64,000 bases of DNA from Nitrosococcus wardiae (GCF_004421105.1 NZ_CP038033.1:1569659-1633658), one strand, 5' to 3'. Counted from the first letter of the stretch, positions 9,277 through 18,467 are shown. Numbers and translations: made by a program. Notes: generated by a model from the sequence alone, not told the origin.

Positions 9277-10206
9277 ATGGCAGATTCTAAAATTTTTGAA
9301 CAACTAAAAGCTTTAGGCAAACTTCCGAATTTTGTGATCGTCGGTGCTCCAAAATCTGGTACTACTTCGCTTTACTATTATTTATCTCAGCACTTCGATA
9401 TTTATCTGCCAGTAAAGAAAGAATTGCATTCTTTCTCATCTCACCAGATCATATAATTGACCCAGGGGCCATCCGACCGGTATGCGGTAAAAACCATTTG
9501 TAAGACGCCGGATGCCTATGCTGCTTGTTATGAGGCTGTCGGTTGCCAGAAGGCAATTGGATATATTTCCCCATTTTACCTTTATCATGAAGGCTGTGCC
9601 GAACGCATTTACAAGGAACTAGGGGCAGAAACACGAATTATTATTCTTCTGCGCTATCCGGTAGAAAAGGCTTATTCACAATATATGCACCTGGTAGCTG
9701 AAGGTAGGGAGACTCTTTCCTTTGAAGCGGCGATTGAACAGGAAGCCCAACGTAAGTCGAAGAAGTGGTTGGATCTGTGGCTCTATACGCAAAGTACATT
9801 TTATTCTCCGCAGGTGGAGCGTTTCTTGAGCGTATTTCCAAGGGAACAAATATTCATTCGCCTGCTGGAAGATATGCAACGCGATCCAAAACAATTTTTG
9901 CAGGAGATATGTGCATCTTTAGGTATCCTACCCTTGGAAAGCAGTAACTTGAGTGCAGTTTACAACCGTTCTAGTGCTCCGCGGTCGCGATGGGTGGCGC
10001 GTTGCCTTATTGCTCCTGGTTCGTTATACGTGCTAGCGAGTAAAATGCGCCGGACGCGGCTGCGTAGATTAGGCGGACTCATCTTTGCTATGCGTGGGCG
10101 ACTGAAAGCGTGGAATGCTTGCCAGAAGGAACCGCTTTCTCCGGCAACACGTGAACGGTTGGAACAACTTTTCCAGCCAGATATCGATGCCCTTTTTAGA
10201 ACGTAA
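9277..10206 (+). pseudogene. Sulfotransferase, reading frame broken near 9440-9468
   Basis: From the ATG at 9277 the frame encodes the 5'-phosphosulfate loop of PAPS-dependent sulfotransferases (GAPKSGTTSL, residues 24-33). It then hits TAA at 9454-9456. The same frame continues from 9457 with the 3'-phosphate region (IIILLRYPVEKAYSQYMHL) and a normal C-terminus ending at 10206. Around the stop, the +2 frame reads PDHIIDPG, which fits the family between KKELHSFSS and PSDRYAVKT. So the break looks like two compensating small indels (about 9442 and 9467), not a plain stop mutation. In its present form the gene should be inactive, or yield a 59-residue peptide. It originally would have sulfated a glycan. 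A sequencing error cannot be excluded. Confidence 0.8.
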
Positions 10207-10468
10207 GCTGTGGCAGAAGTGAATGCGATTACCTTGTCTTATAAGTAGCATCATTCCGGCCGTTCTCTCTGCACTACTTCCCGGTAGTCGTTGTTTGTAG
10301 CGATGGCGATAACTCAATTGGCGATATGAATAGCCTTCTTGATATTGTGGAAAATGCAAGGCTACCGCTTCTATACTCCAATCTACCCGCATCAATAAAG
10401 ATAAACTCTGTATTTTGCGCTAGGCGAGGCTCTGCTGGTGATAATACTTAATTTAAGGAGCGTGTCTA

Positions 10469-11416
10469 ATGAGAAACATAAAAAAACCCAAGGTAGAGCG
10501 ATTCCCGCTGATTAGTAAGTATGTATTTTTGATACTCTCTGTTATACCTGACAGATGGTTTATTACTATTAGGTACGCTTTTAACCTAAAACGGCTACCA
10601 AATCTTAAAAATCCAATAAAATTTAATGAGAAATTACAATGGATTAAGTTAAATTGGCATGATCCAGTGGCTGTCATGTGTTCTGATAAAGTTGGCGTTC
10701 GGGAATTTGTTCGTTCGCGGGGGTGTGGTGAAATATTGAATGAGTTGTATGGAGTTTACGATAAAGCAGAAGATATAGATTTTTCAATGCTGCCTAAATC
10801 GTTCGTGTTGAAGGCAACTCATGGTTCAGGATGGAATATTGTATGTCAAGATAAATCAAAAATCGACGTAGAGGAAACAATTAACAAAATTAAGCTGTGG
10901 TTAAATAGTAGCTATTACAATCATGCTCGTGAATGGGTGTACAGGGACATTAAACCACGAATAGTGTGTGAAAAGTACCTAAGTGATGGTGAAGATGAAT
11001 GTTTGAAAGATTTCAAATTCTACTGTTTTCACGGAAGACCTTTATATTGCCAAGTAATTGGAGACAGGCATAAAGGTAAGGTCGTTGATTTTTATGACAA
11101 AAATTGGAATTTAATGCCATTTACGGGTTCGCATTTACCTGGCAAATCATCCCCTCATTTTGATTACCCTTTATCCAAACCTAAAAAGTATGAGTATATG
11201 CTCGAGATTGCTGAAAAACTTTCCCGAGATTTTGCATTTGTCAGGGTAGATTTGTATTGTTTGCAAGACAAGGTATATTTTGGAGAATTAACCTTTTTCC
11301 CATTTGGTGGCCTAGGTGAATTTGAACCTTATGAATGGAATTATAAGCTTGGAGGCCTGATTGACTTAAATGCCTTTCACAAACTTTCAGCCAAGGACAA
11401 TGTTATGGGGGCGTAG
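10469..11416 (+). CDS. TupA-like ATP-grasp protein
   Basis: A protein of 315 residues matching the TupA-like ATP-grasp family (teichuronopeptide biosynthesis type). Recognisable features are KFNEKLQWIKLN early on, the ATP-loop KATHGSGWNIV, the CEKYL and LKDFKFYCFHGRP strands, and the metal/ATP C-lobe RVDLYC...GELTFFPFGG. ATP-grasp enzymes ligate a carboxylate to an amine through an acyl phosphate. Here the likely job is adding an amino-acid or peptide substituent to a polysaccharide. ATG at 10469 with AAGGAG a few bases upstream. The gene is markedly AT-rich compared with 2390-7912 and is flanked by non-coding debris, consistent with separate acquisition. Confidence 0.85.
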   Translation: MRNIKKPKVERFPLISKYVFLILSVIPDRWFITIRYAFNLKRLPNLKNPIKFNEKLQWIKLNWHDPVAVMCSDKVGVREFVRSRGCGEILNELYGVYDKAEDIDFSMLPKSFVLKATHGSGWNIVCQDKSKIDVEETINKIKLWLNSSYYNHAREWVYRDIKPRIVCEKYLSDGEDECLKDFKFYCFHGRPLYCQVIGDRHKGKVVDFYDKNWNLMPFTGSHLPGKSSPHFDYPLSKPKKYEYMLEIAEKLSRDFAFVRVDLYCLQDKVYFGELTFFPFGGLGEFEPYEWNYKLGGLIDLNAFHKLSAKDNVMGA

Positions 11417-11438
11417 TCGGCGCAGAGGTTAAGCAAAT

Positions 11439-11570
11439 GGCCTCAGGTAGGGTCGAGGGCTGGCGCGGTAATCCATTAGGTGAACCCTTGTCTGTATCCG
11501 GCGTTTCCACCTTCGTGCCCGATTAGGGTTCCCCGTGATCCCGTTTCCAGCCCTCGACCTTACCTGAGCC
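11439..11570. repeat. 132 bp inverted-repeat (MITE-like) element
   Basis: The arms at 11439-11463 and 11547-11570 are inverted copies of about 24 bases that differ by one indel and one substitution. Shared core: AAGGTCGAGGGCTGG, with AGGGTCGAGGGCTGG in the other arm. The roughly 83-base centre has no coding signal. It could be a miniature transposable element or a long hairpin RNA. It fills part of the 464-base gene-free gap between the TupA-like and CapA-like genes. The rest of that gap holds the IS3 tail listed next and otherwise nothing I recognise. Confidence 0.7.
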
Positions 11571-11699
11571 TCACTCGCTAGGCCTTAGGGCAGATATTGC
11601 ACTTCGTGCAAACCCTCTTCGCGCAGGGGCAATCTCAGGAACAGATGTTGGGCAACTAATGCCCCCTTAACTCTACTCCTATCTCCGCATTTAGAGGTT

Positions 11700-11835
11700 A
11701 ACTTTCCAAGTCGTGTATAACCGCCAAAGGCATCACTCTGCGATTGGCTATCAGACCCAGTGGGCTATGAGAAACAATACCGAAAATTAGGTATCCTCTG
11801 TCCGGAAAACCCTTGCCACATCATCGGAGAAGAAA
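11700..11835 (+). pseudogene. IS3-family transposase tail with right end, remnant
   Basis: The + strand reads FQVVYNRQRHHSAIGYQT, a one-base deletion, then VGYEKQYRKL, the end of an IS3-type OrfB. It is followed by the terminal sequence TGTCCGGAAAACCCTTGCCACA near 11800. The same tail and terminus recur on the - strand at 16076-16285 and 27462-27690, so this is one of three decayed copies of one element. The rest of the transposase is missing. Confidence 0.8.
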
Positions 11836-11880
11836 TTTTATTCCCGATTTATGGGACAGCATTGATATAGAGGAAAAAAA

Positions 11881-13032
11881 ATGAGAAGTATTACTTTTCT
11901 CTTTACTGGTGATTTTGCTCCTGTTAGGCGTTATGAGAAATTAGTTCTTAAGAAAGGAAGAGATATCTTTGGTGATCTCCAAGAGGATATATTTGATGCA
12001 GATGTATCTTTTGTAAATCTTGAATCGCCTCTTTGTCTCTCTGACAAGGCTATAAAGAAAAGTGGACCCAATCTAAAAGCACATCCCAACTGCATTGAGG
12101 CAATTAAAGGTGCAGGTTTTGATGTGGTTGGGCTGGCTAATAACCATATTATGGATTATGGAAAAGAAGGGTTGGACGAAACTTTTGAAGCTTGTCAACA
12201 ATTCAAATTGGATTATAGCGGAGCTGGAGAAAATCTCAAAGAATCCCAGAAGCCACTTATTTTGGAACGAGGTGGTAAAAAAATTGCTATAATAGCCGTA
12301 GCAGAGCATGAATTTAGCATAGCAGAAGTAGGTAAACCTGGTGTAGCTCCGCTTGATCCTATCGATAACACTATACAAATAGAGAAAGCACGTAGAGAAG
12401 CTGACTTTGTGTTTATTACTATCCATGGAGGTAATGAATATTTTCCTTATCCTAGACCAGGATTAAAAAAGTTATGCAGATATTTTATTGATCGGGGAGT
12501 TGATGCGGTTATTTGTCATCATCCCCATATCCCAGGTGCTTATGAATTTTACCAAAGCAAACCTATTGTTTATAGCTTAGGAAATATTCTATTTGATTCG
12601 AAAAAGCCTATAAAAGATTGGAATAATGGGTATGCTTTTCGTTTGGTTTATTCCATGGAAAAGAAAACACTGGTTTCTTATGAATTTATACCTTATTACC
12701 AATCGGTAGAAAATATGGGGATTAGAAAACTGCATAGCGTAGAAAAAAATAAGTTTTTAAAAAGACTTGATTTTTTTAATAAAATTCTCCTGGATGAGGC
12801 TAGCTATAGCTTTGAGTGGAAAAATTTTTGTCAAAGGAAAGAATCAAATGAGATACTGCGACAGTATTCTCCAGTTTTATTCAAGGGTATTGGTAGATTG
12901 ACAAAGGTTATTTCGCCAAAACGCTTTTTTTTAACCAAAACAACAATAAGGTCAAAGCTTAATATGATCAGATGTGAATCTCATCTTGAGTTATTACAGA
13001 CAATTTTGGAGGAAGAGCATAATAAAAAATGA
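11881..13032 (+). CDS. CapA-family (poly-gamma-glutamate capsule type) metallophosphatase-like protein
   Basis: A protein of 383 residues with the PGA_cap fold, related to calcineurin-like phosphatases. Visible motifs in order: FTGDFAP (residues 7-13), VNLESPLC, GLANNHIMDYG, ITIHGGNEYFPYP, AVICHHPHIPGAYEF and PIVYSLGNILFD. The Asp, Asn and His residues of these motifs are the expected metal ligands. CapA/PgsA proteins help synthesise or anchor poly-gamma-glutamate capsule. Outside Bacillus they often sit in polysaccharide clusters with unclear substrates. The ATG at 11881 follows AGAGGA about 8 bases upstream. There is no obvious signal peptide, so it may be cytoplasmic. It is AT-rich, like the TupA-like gene, and may have travelled with it. 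Confidence 0.85.
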   Translation: MRSITFLFTGDFAPVRRYEKLVLKKGRDIFGDLQEDIFDADVSFVNLESPLCLSDKAIKKSGPNLKAHPNCIEAIKGAGFDVVGLANNHIMDYGKEGLDETFEACQQFKLDYSGAGENLKESQKPLILERGGKKIAIIAVAEHEFSIAEVGKPGVAPLDPIDNTIQIEKARREADFVFITIHGGNEYFPYPRPGLKKLCRYFIDRGVDAVICHHPHIPGAYEFYQSKPIVYSLGNILFDSKKPIKDWNNGYAFRLVYSMEKKTLVSYEFIPYYQSVENMGIRKLHSVEKNKFLKRLDFFNKILLDEASYSFEWKNFCQRKESNEILRQYSPVLFKGIGRLTKVISPKRFFLTKTTIRSKLNMIRCESHLELLQTILEEEHNKK

Positions 13033-13059
13033 CATTCAGTGCATTACACTATATCAATA

Positions 13060-13730
13060 TTTATAGGTAGTCCCAAAACTTAAGTGATTCTACGGGTCTT
13101 GCTCTAAGCCTCTGCAATGGCAGCGTTGTAATGGTGTACAAAGTTCCAGATAGCGTCGATATGATTTTCAAGTTTCTTAGAAAAGGAGAGCGTATTTCTC
13201 ACTAAACGAGAAACCCGTTGTCTTAAGGTGCAATTGAAACGTTCCACCTTGCTCGTTTTCCTCGTCTCCTTACCGACCGGGCGATGTCGGGTAGCCGGTA
13301 AGAGGGCGTTATAGGCTTGCCAAAAATCCATATAACTGACCGCGCATTGACGATACACCGCCGGGAGTAAATCCCATAGACCTCGGGCGCCGGCCTCGCT
13401 CCGATCCCCTATATATAAAGGCCCACAATTTCCCCTGTATCCACGTCTATGGCGATCCAAACCCACTGTTTAGCCGACTTTTTTCCAACAAATCTCCAGA
13501 ACTCATCACATTGGATCGTAAGACGCCCTTTCTCTTTTTTTTACCTCGACCTGTCGATGAATGGTTTTGTATTTCTGGTTCACCTATACGGCTCCGACAC
13601 ACCTGTTACACGAGCAATACCCGCTAAGGGCATATTCATCCAGTAACCGCTTGTCAATCACCGCTTTGGTCTCGTCGGAAATCCTTTGCTTTCTTGGGTT
13701 TTCCACAAACTGTCGACCACAGCGCTTGCT
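13060..13730 (-). pseudogene. IS1-family transposase, frameshifted
   Basis: The - strand frame at 13104-13466 encodes an IS1 InsB-like C-terminus: DRSEAGARGLWDLLP, SYMDFWQAYNALLP, KVERFNCTLRQRVSRL, NTLSFSKKLENH. Upstream (13560-13700) another frame gives an InsA-like N-terminus, including LAGIARVTGVSE. The two parts are separated by frame breaks and a damaged middle. An end-like sequence (GGTAGTCCCAAAAC) lies near 13065. A second, more decayed relative is at 56140-56540. Confidence 0.75.
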
Positions 13731-13734
13731 TGGG

Positions 13735-14270
13735 CTTTCCATTACCCAATCTGCCATTCTTGACCACTACAGGTAGAGGCATCAAGCGAGTAGAGCTTGT
13801 TCTTGAACCGGAAGCCATGGCGAGGGGCGCGCCCTTGGCATTGGATAAGGAGCTTTCCGGCCAACTGTTCGTACAGTGTGTAGGGCTGCTTCTCATTGAC
13901 TCTAGCCAGAGAGGAGCGGCTGACGATTGCGGCACCCAGATGGTAGAGCTTGGCGGTCTGGGCGGATAGATTGCTGACGACATCGCGCAGACTGGAAAGG
14001 CCCGACAACTGTGCCAGCGTCATGGCAACGAACTGCGACCACCGGGTCATCTTGCGCAGTTTCCGGCCATCGTGGTGCCGGTTTGCCAGGGTCTCGAATT
14101 CATGTCTCGGGACCAGTTTGAGTCACTGAGAAAACACGGTATTATGATGAGCCAAGGCCTGAGCTCCTTCTTGTTTTTCAATGACTTTTGGCGACTTCAT
14201 TGTATCAAAACAAGTCGGTTTTCAGGCCTTTTTCGTTGTGCCTTTATGGGACAGCAGTGATTTTAACCCA
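13735..14270 (-). pseudogene. IS4-family transposase N-terminal fragment (DUF4372 type)
   Basis: Starting near the TTG at 14155, the - strand reads AHHNTVFSQ, an in-frame TGA, then LKLVPRHEFETLANRHHDG, RKLRKMTRWSQFVAMTLAQL and onward to KNKLYSLDAST. This is the N-terminal 130 residues of an IS4-type transposase. The catalytic part is absent because the fragment abuts the IS1 remnant. Two shorter relatives at 55080-55660 and 57500-57870 retain the same 5' end, including the TGA at the same place. Confidence 0.75.
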
Positions 14271-14302
14271 TCAGGAGTGTCCATTTTTTTCAGGATACCT
14301 CA

Positions 14303-14373
14303 AACCGCCGTGTACGGTCCCGTACGCACGGTGGTGTGGGCGGACGATAGGGGCAACTCTCCCTCCGACCCGA
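14303..14373 (+). ncRNA. Group II intron 3' end (domains V and VI), orphan fragment
   Basis: The sequence folds as a domain V-like hairpin (arms CCGCCGTGTACGG and CGTACGCACGGTGG). A second hairpin follows, then the CGACCCGATAAC end expected of domain VI and the 3' splice site. No reverse transcriptase gene is nearby, so it is a leftover 3' tail. A related tail is on the - strand at 18390-18467. The identification rests on pattern memory of bacterial class C-like domain V. Confidence 0.5.
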
Positions 14374-14632
14374 TAACTACCGACCGCTCGACGCCGCCTC
14401 TGTAACCTTTTACTGTTTCAGCCCGCTTTAAATACCACAGCGTGTATTGCCCGTTGGCTCATTCTTGAGACTCTGACCACACCTGCTGGGCGTAAATCCC
14501 TTGCAGCGTTTTATTTGAACTGAGAAACAATCCGGCATAAGTAGACTTCGGGCTATTGAATACTTAGATGTGCTCTAAAGTTAAAGCCCTCATGGACGAA
14601 ATAAGAAAAAAACTATTATTGCATTGTTATGC

Positions 14633-14655
14633 CTCTTAGGAACATTTCCTAAGAG
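14633..14655. repeat. 10 bp perfect stem-loop upstream of the lyase-like gene
   Basis: CTCTTAGGAA at 14633-14642 pairs with TTCCTAAGAG at 14646-14655 around a 3-base loop. No U-run follows, so it is not a standard terminator. It lies 48 bases before the lyase-like start and just outside the duplicated segment, so it may be a leader or an IS scar. The stretch 14374-14632 holds nothing else I recognise. Confidence 0.4.
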
Positions 14656-14691
14656 TGCGACCTATAGGTAATATTAGTATAACGACAGGAG

Positions 14692-15459
14692 TTTTTAGAG
14701 CTATGAAACGATTAAGATTTAAAAGCTTTTTGTTTAAAATTTTCTTCTTCTCTGTTGTTCTATTTGTATCCTCGGCATCAGCAGCAACGATAGAGTACTC
14801 CAATAATTTTGAATCGGGGTTTGGAGATATTGTATTTCACTATAAATGTCGAGATGAACAATATAAGAGGGTAACTAATATAAGCCGGGAAGGCAGTTAT
14901 TCGTTGCGCACTTTCCAAAGAGGTGACGAGGGTTGTATCAAAGACGGTGATAAAATGCACAGAAGGCGAACACAAGTGACTTTAGGAGATGATCCTCGGT
15001 TTCGGTATTTGCGGGATACAACGTATTGGATTGGGTTTAGTGTTTACGTGCCTCACGATTACCCAATACACAGAAAGGATGGTATTTTTGTATATGGCTC
15101 AATTTATGGAAGTCAGCCAGGTGAGCCCGCGATATATTTAAGAAATGGCAAATGGCAGATTGACAACAGATGGTATGATGGGATCAGTATAAAGCGCAAG
15201 CGGATCTTCGAGGGGAAGGTCAATGTTGGCCAATGGACAGACTTTGTGCTTGAGTTAAGGCGCTCGCCGACAAAGGGCAATGGTGTTTTAAGAGGTTGGA
15301 TAAATGGAAAACTAGTTGGCGAGACAGCTGGAGTGATAGTGGGCACAGACTATTCAACTCCACCGGCGGCTAAATTAGGAATTTATTTTGGGGGCGACCA
15401 GAACGACGACTATACGCTTTATTTTGACGCTGTAAAAATAGCCAAAGGTGCTGATGGCT
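14692..15459 (+). repeat. 768 bp inverted duplicate (copy 1), partner at 28947-29714
   Basis: From 11 bases before the lyase-like start codon to the codon for Gly252, this segment matches the reverse complement of 28947-29714. I found only one difference, GGTGATAAA against GGTGGTAAA, changing Asp to Gly. Flanks on both sides are unrelated. The sharp edges point to recent duplication or gene conversion. The two copies could recombine and invert about 13.5 kb. Confidence 0.88.
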
Positions 15460-15539
15460 ATGCACTTGTTGCGCCAGGAAGTTCCAGCAGGAGGTTAGAA
15501 CCGCCGGCTAATTTAGCAGTAATTAATACAATCCCTTAA
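14703..15539 (+). CDS. Secreted polysaccharide lyase-like protein (copy 1)
   Basis: A protein of 278 residues. Residues 1-27 form a signal peptide with a Lys/Arg-rich start, a Phe/Val core and an SASA cleavage site. The mature part resembles the heparin-lyase/alginate-lyase-like jelly-roll family PF14099. It shows NNFESGFGDI at the start, YWIGFSVYVPHDYP, GQWTDFVLELRRSP, GVLRGWINGKLVGE and a closing YTLYFDAVKIAKG. These proteins cleave acidic polysaccharides, so it may trim the cell's own matrix. The ATG at 14703 is chosen for the signal peptide. Residues 1-252 are repeated almost exactly in the gene at 28849-29703; the two C-termini then diverge completely. Confidence 0.65.
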   Translation: MKRLRFKSFLFKIFFFSVVLFVSSASAATIEYSNNFESGFGDIVFHYKCRDEQYKRVTNISREGSYSLRTFQRGDEGCIKDGDKMHRRRTQVTLGDDPRFRYLRDTTYWIGFSVYVPHDYPIHRKDGIFVYGSIYGSQPGEPAIYLRNGKWQIDNRWYDGISIKRKRIFEGKVNVGQWTDFVLELRRSPTKGNGVLRGWINGKLVGETAGVIVGTDYSTPPAAKLGIYFGGDQNDDYTLYFDAVKIAKGADGYALVAPGSSSRRLEPPANLAVINTIP

Positions 15540-15574
15540 ATAAGGTAGTGAACTCTAACATATATATTGTTTTA

Positions 15575-15597
15575 TCGAGCCGCTATAGCCGGCTCGA
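15575..15597 (+). terminator. Probable terminator hairpin after lyase-like gene copy 1
   Basis: TCGAGCCG (15575-15582) pairs with CGGCTCGA (15590-15597) around a 7-base loop, 35 bases after the stop codon, followed by CTCTTTAAT. The T-run is weak, so termination efficiency is uncertain. The following 290 bases to 15891 hold no recognisable gene. Confidence 0.5.
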
Positions 15598-15891
15598 CTC
15601 TTTAATATTGCTCTAAAAACGCGCGGAATCTATTGCTATCATATCTTTTGTCCGCAACAAGCACAGAGAGATTTCCGGGAATGCTGGAGTAGATTTTTTG
15701 AGCGAGCCTCACTTCCACCGGCGAAGCCGGCTCCGGGGGGGTTACCAAGACCAGTACTATCCATTTTGTACTTTTTCCTTTCTTGGCTTTTCCGACTCTT
15801 GTGCCTTTTTTAGAAGGGAGTAGTAGTCCAAGAATTTCTTCTACGAGTAGGTGAAATAAAGAGAGGCTAAGAGACTATACGTGGAGTTATA

Positions 15892-16075
15892 GTGGATAAG
15901 CAAAGAAGAAACTGGAACACTGAGCAAAAGCTGACGATTGTGCTGTTCGCTGAGCAACCAGCAGGGCCCCGCGAAGGTGCATCGTGAATACGAGGGGCGG
16001 ATCTCGCTCAAAGGCTTTATGGGAGTAGCGGAACAGCTCTGCTGGCGGTTGCAAAATTTTCTTCATGGCGAGACT
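15892..16075 (+). pseudogene. IS3-type OrfA N-terminal fragment
   Basis: From the GTG at 15892 the + strand reads VDKQRRNWNTEQKLTIVLFAEQ, as at the start of IS3-family OrfA helix-turn-helix proteins. It then degenerates and stops near 15987. Its distal side abuts the IS3 terminus at 16076. Only about 30 residues are recognisable. Confidence 0.5.
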
Positions 16076-16285
16076 GATGTGGCAAGGGTTTTCCGGACAC
16101 ATAATCACGCTATTTTTCGGTATTGCTTTTCATAGCCCACTGGAGTCTGATAGCCAATCGCTGAATGGCGTCTTTGGCGGTTATAAAACACTTCAAGATA
16201 TTCAAAAATCTCTTGCTGGGCTTCTGTTCGGGTCAGGTAACGCCGGTGATGGGTGAGTTCGGTTTTGAGGGTATTAAAAAAGCTG
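16076..16285 (-). pseudogene. IS3-family transposase C-terminal fragment with terminus
   Basis: The - strand encodes SFFNTLKTELTHHRRYLTRT through RQRRHSAIGYQTPVGYEKQY, the C-terminus of an IS3 OrfB. The element end TGTGGCAAGGGTTTTCCGGACAC lies at about 16078-16100. It is truncated upstream, where it joins the IS1595-type remnant. It is the best preserved of the three tails of this element in the window. Confidence 0.85.
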
Positions 16286-16292
16286 ATAGTGC

Positions 16293-17271
16293 TCAAAAAG
16301 TAAAACGCCTCTCACGAATTTTCAGCCTAGGATAACGGCACCGGAGCATGATCGAGGCAGAGGTTGAGTAACCAGGAAGGAAGTTGGGGTTCTTAAAATC
16401 GGCGGTTAAAACGGTAACAAAACTCATTGAGATACGCTTGTAAATAAGCTTTGGAGACGCCATGGTCAGTCCCGAGGAGAAATCGCTTAAGGTTGGCGAT
16501 AGCCACATGGACCCAAGGCAGCCACTGACTGGCCTGCTCGGGCGGGGTGACCCGTGGGCAGTGAATGTGGCAGTCCTGCAAGCTGCCAAGGGCCGGCAAG
16601 GCATCGGTAAAGACGGTGTGTTGTGGCCTCAACTGACGTTGGGCAAAATCAGCCACGTGAGTGTGGTCCACCTGGTTCACCGCCTCCAGGGCCAGAAAGC
16701 CCGCTCGTTCGTCCCGGTCCTCACAGGCCACCCAAATGGGGGTTTTTCCTTCGGCGCCCCGGCCGCGCTTTCCCGAACATTGGCCCCCATCATCGAGTTC
16801 CCACCATTCGCCCAACCGATAAAGGCTATCGTGATGTCCCATGGCGATGCGCAGTTTGCGCAGCATCCGGTGGGCCGTGGGCCAGGAGATAGCCAGCAGC
16901 TTGGACAAACGCAAGGCCGAAATCCTCCCTTTGTCCGAACTTACCCAGTCAATCGCCCAAAACCATTTCCTCAAGGGAATCTTCGTGGAATGAAAAATTG
17001 TTCCGGCGGTCACCGACACCTGGTGGCGGCAGCTCGCACATGGATACAACGGGCGGGTCGTTATCAGGTGTGCCTTATCATGGCCGCATTGCGGGCAAAT
17101 AAACCCGTTTGGCCATCGTCGTTCGGCCAGAAATTGTGCGCACGCTTCATCGTTGGGAAAACGGGTTTGCCGCTCAAAAAAACTCATGGCCTCAGCCTTC
17201 ATCACTGTCTCCGCTTTTTGCCATTGTCTCAACTCATTAGACAGAGAGGGCTGAGAATTGTTTAGAAGCAT
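16293..17271 (-). pseudogene. IS1595-family (ISXO2-like) transposase, degenerate
   Basis: A frame of 292 residues reads from 17271 to 16393. It has an N-terminal zinc ribbon (CPQCGH and CASC), IFHSTKIPLRKWFWAIDWVS, the ELDD catalytic segment, VFTDALPAL and WVHVAIANLKRFLLG. Where relatives have a DDTLVGGKRK segment, this copy has a shortened DDGGQCSGKRG, so the active site is probably damaged. The C-terminus is frameshifted near 16400 and continues in another frame to 16293. A second, more broken copy is at 27731-28614. Confidence 0.85.
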
Positions 17272-17379
17272 TTAAGGTAATGATGTCCTTATTAGCTAAA
17301 AAAATGTACAGATTCGAGCTAAAATTACTCCAATGTAGAGATTATTACAATACTATCGCATCTCGGAGGAGAATAAAAA

Positions 17380-18300
17380 TTGAACCGTCTGAAGAAATTT
17401 TTAAAGGGGCGGCCTTTGCGCTGGGTTTTTTGGCATCCTCACCAGGGTCTTTGGAATTGGGATTTAGTTCGAATAGTCAGCAAGGTTCTACCGATAGATC
17501 TTATACGCAAATTTATTATTGGATCGATAATCTTTCTTGATACAAGTGTTCTCTGGATAAGAGCATTTGCAAGAAGAATAAGAAAATTAGGTCTTGCAAG
17601 CTTATTTATAAAAGAAAAATTGCCGACGAATATTCCTATTTTGTATCTAGATGTGGGTACGCATAAAGAAGCAAAAGAATTATCTTTAATGGTGAACAAA
17701 ATATTGCCACGTTTCTCCAATAACTTCCAAGCATATGGTTTTGAGGCTAGTAAGGAGTTATTTAACTTTGCTAAAGAGAAGTTTAAAAACAAAAAAAATA
17801 TTACTTTGATTCAGGCTGCTCTGTGCCAAACGCCACCAAAAGATGGCAAAATATGCCTTTATAAGGATTCTAGGGAAGGATTTGCCAATTCCCTATTTAG
17901 GGAACAATATAGCGAACATGAATACGTAAAAGCGTTACGGCTTTCAGATTGGTTAAAAGAAGAAGACATTAAACTATCAAGGAAAATTTCTCTTTTGAGG
18001 ATGAACATAGAAGGAGCAGAATACGATGTGGTGTTAGACCTCGTAAATAATGGAGTTGCAAAGCATATAGATGGATACTATGGAATGTGGGACGATGTAT
18101 CAAAAAATAGCGTAGAGCTAGACAAGAAATTTAGAACATTTCTGCGAAACAATGGCGTCTTCCCATTCACATTTAATGGAAGAGACTTTGTATCCTGTCT
18201 TCGGCTAAAGTGCATAGAATACGATATTAGCACCACGATCCGAGACGGTTTTAGAAGACTATTACTAAACGGATCTCATCTCAACTTTGAGAATGATTGA
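17380..18300 (+). CDS. FkbM-like SAM-dependent methyltransferase
   Basis: A protein of 306 residues. The central part resembles FkbM-type methyltransferases: ILYLDVGTHKEAKE (SAM loop, near residue 85), YGFEAS at the second strand, an ITLIQAALC segment, and RMNIEGAEYDVVLDL, the characteristic EGAEY motif. The N-terminal 75 residues are basic and hydrophobic, perhaps membrane-associated. The start is a TTG at 17380 with GGAGGAG about 8 bases upstream. FkbM relatives methylate sugars or polyketides, and a surface-glycan substrate is plausible. It is an isolated AT-rich gene between an IS1595 remnant and intron/IS630 debris, so it was probably imported. The loop is less Gly-rich than usual, so activity is uncertain. 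Confidence 0.65.
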   Translation: MNRLKKFLKGRPLRWVFWHPHQGLWNWDLVRIVSKVLPIDLIRKFIIGSIIFLDTSVLWIRAFARRIRKLGLASLFIKEKLPTNIPILYLDVGTHKEAKELSLMVNKILPRFSNNFQAYGFEASKELFNFAKEKFKNKKNITLIQAALCQTPPKDGKICLYKDSREGFANSLFREQYSEHEYVKALRLSDWLKEEDIKLSRKISLLRMNIEGAEYDVVLDLVNNGVAKHIDGYYGMWDDVSKNSVELDKKFRTFLRNNGVFPFTFNGRDFVSCLRLKCIEYDISTTIRDGFRRLLLNGSHLNFEND

Positions 18301-18389
18301 GGACAAACCAGAGGGCAGTTAGGCTGTCATCTCTTTTATCAGGAGAAGATGACGATGATTCATTCACCCGCCGAGTTTACCTTGCTAGT

Positions 18390-18467
18390 TAAATCCGGAT
18401 AGGGGGACGCCTCATGGCGCCGCCCATCCGATATCACCGGGCATACGGGTCCGTACACGGCGGTTCG
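18390..18467 (-). ncRNA. Group II intron 3' end (domains V and VI), second orphan fragment
   Basis: On the - strand the order is an ACCGCCGTGTACGG / CCCGTATGCCCGGTG hairpin, then a GGATGGGCGGCGCC hairpin, then CCCTATCCGGATT. This parallels the tail at 14303-14373 in layout, with different helix sequences. No intron-encoded protein is nearby. It occupies the gap between the FkbM-like gene and the IS630 remnant. Confidence 0.45.

Noticed and set aside
14070-14155. Possible selenocysteine or recoding at the shared TGA in the IS4-type copies
   Set aside because: All copies are truncated and no SECIS-like element is evident; a mutation inherited before the copies spread is simpler.
16462-17265. 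267-residue open frame on the + strand
   Set aside because: Exactly antisense to the IS1595-type transposase, whose motifs are clear on the - strand.
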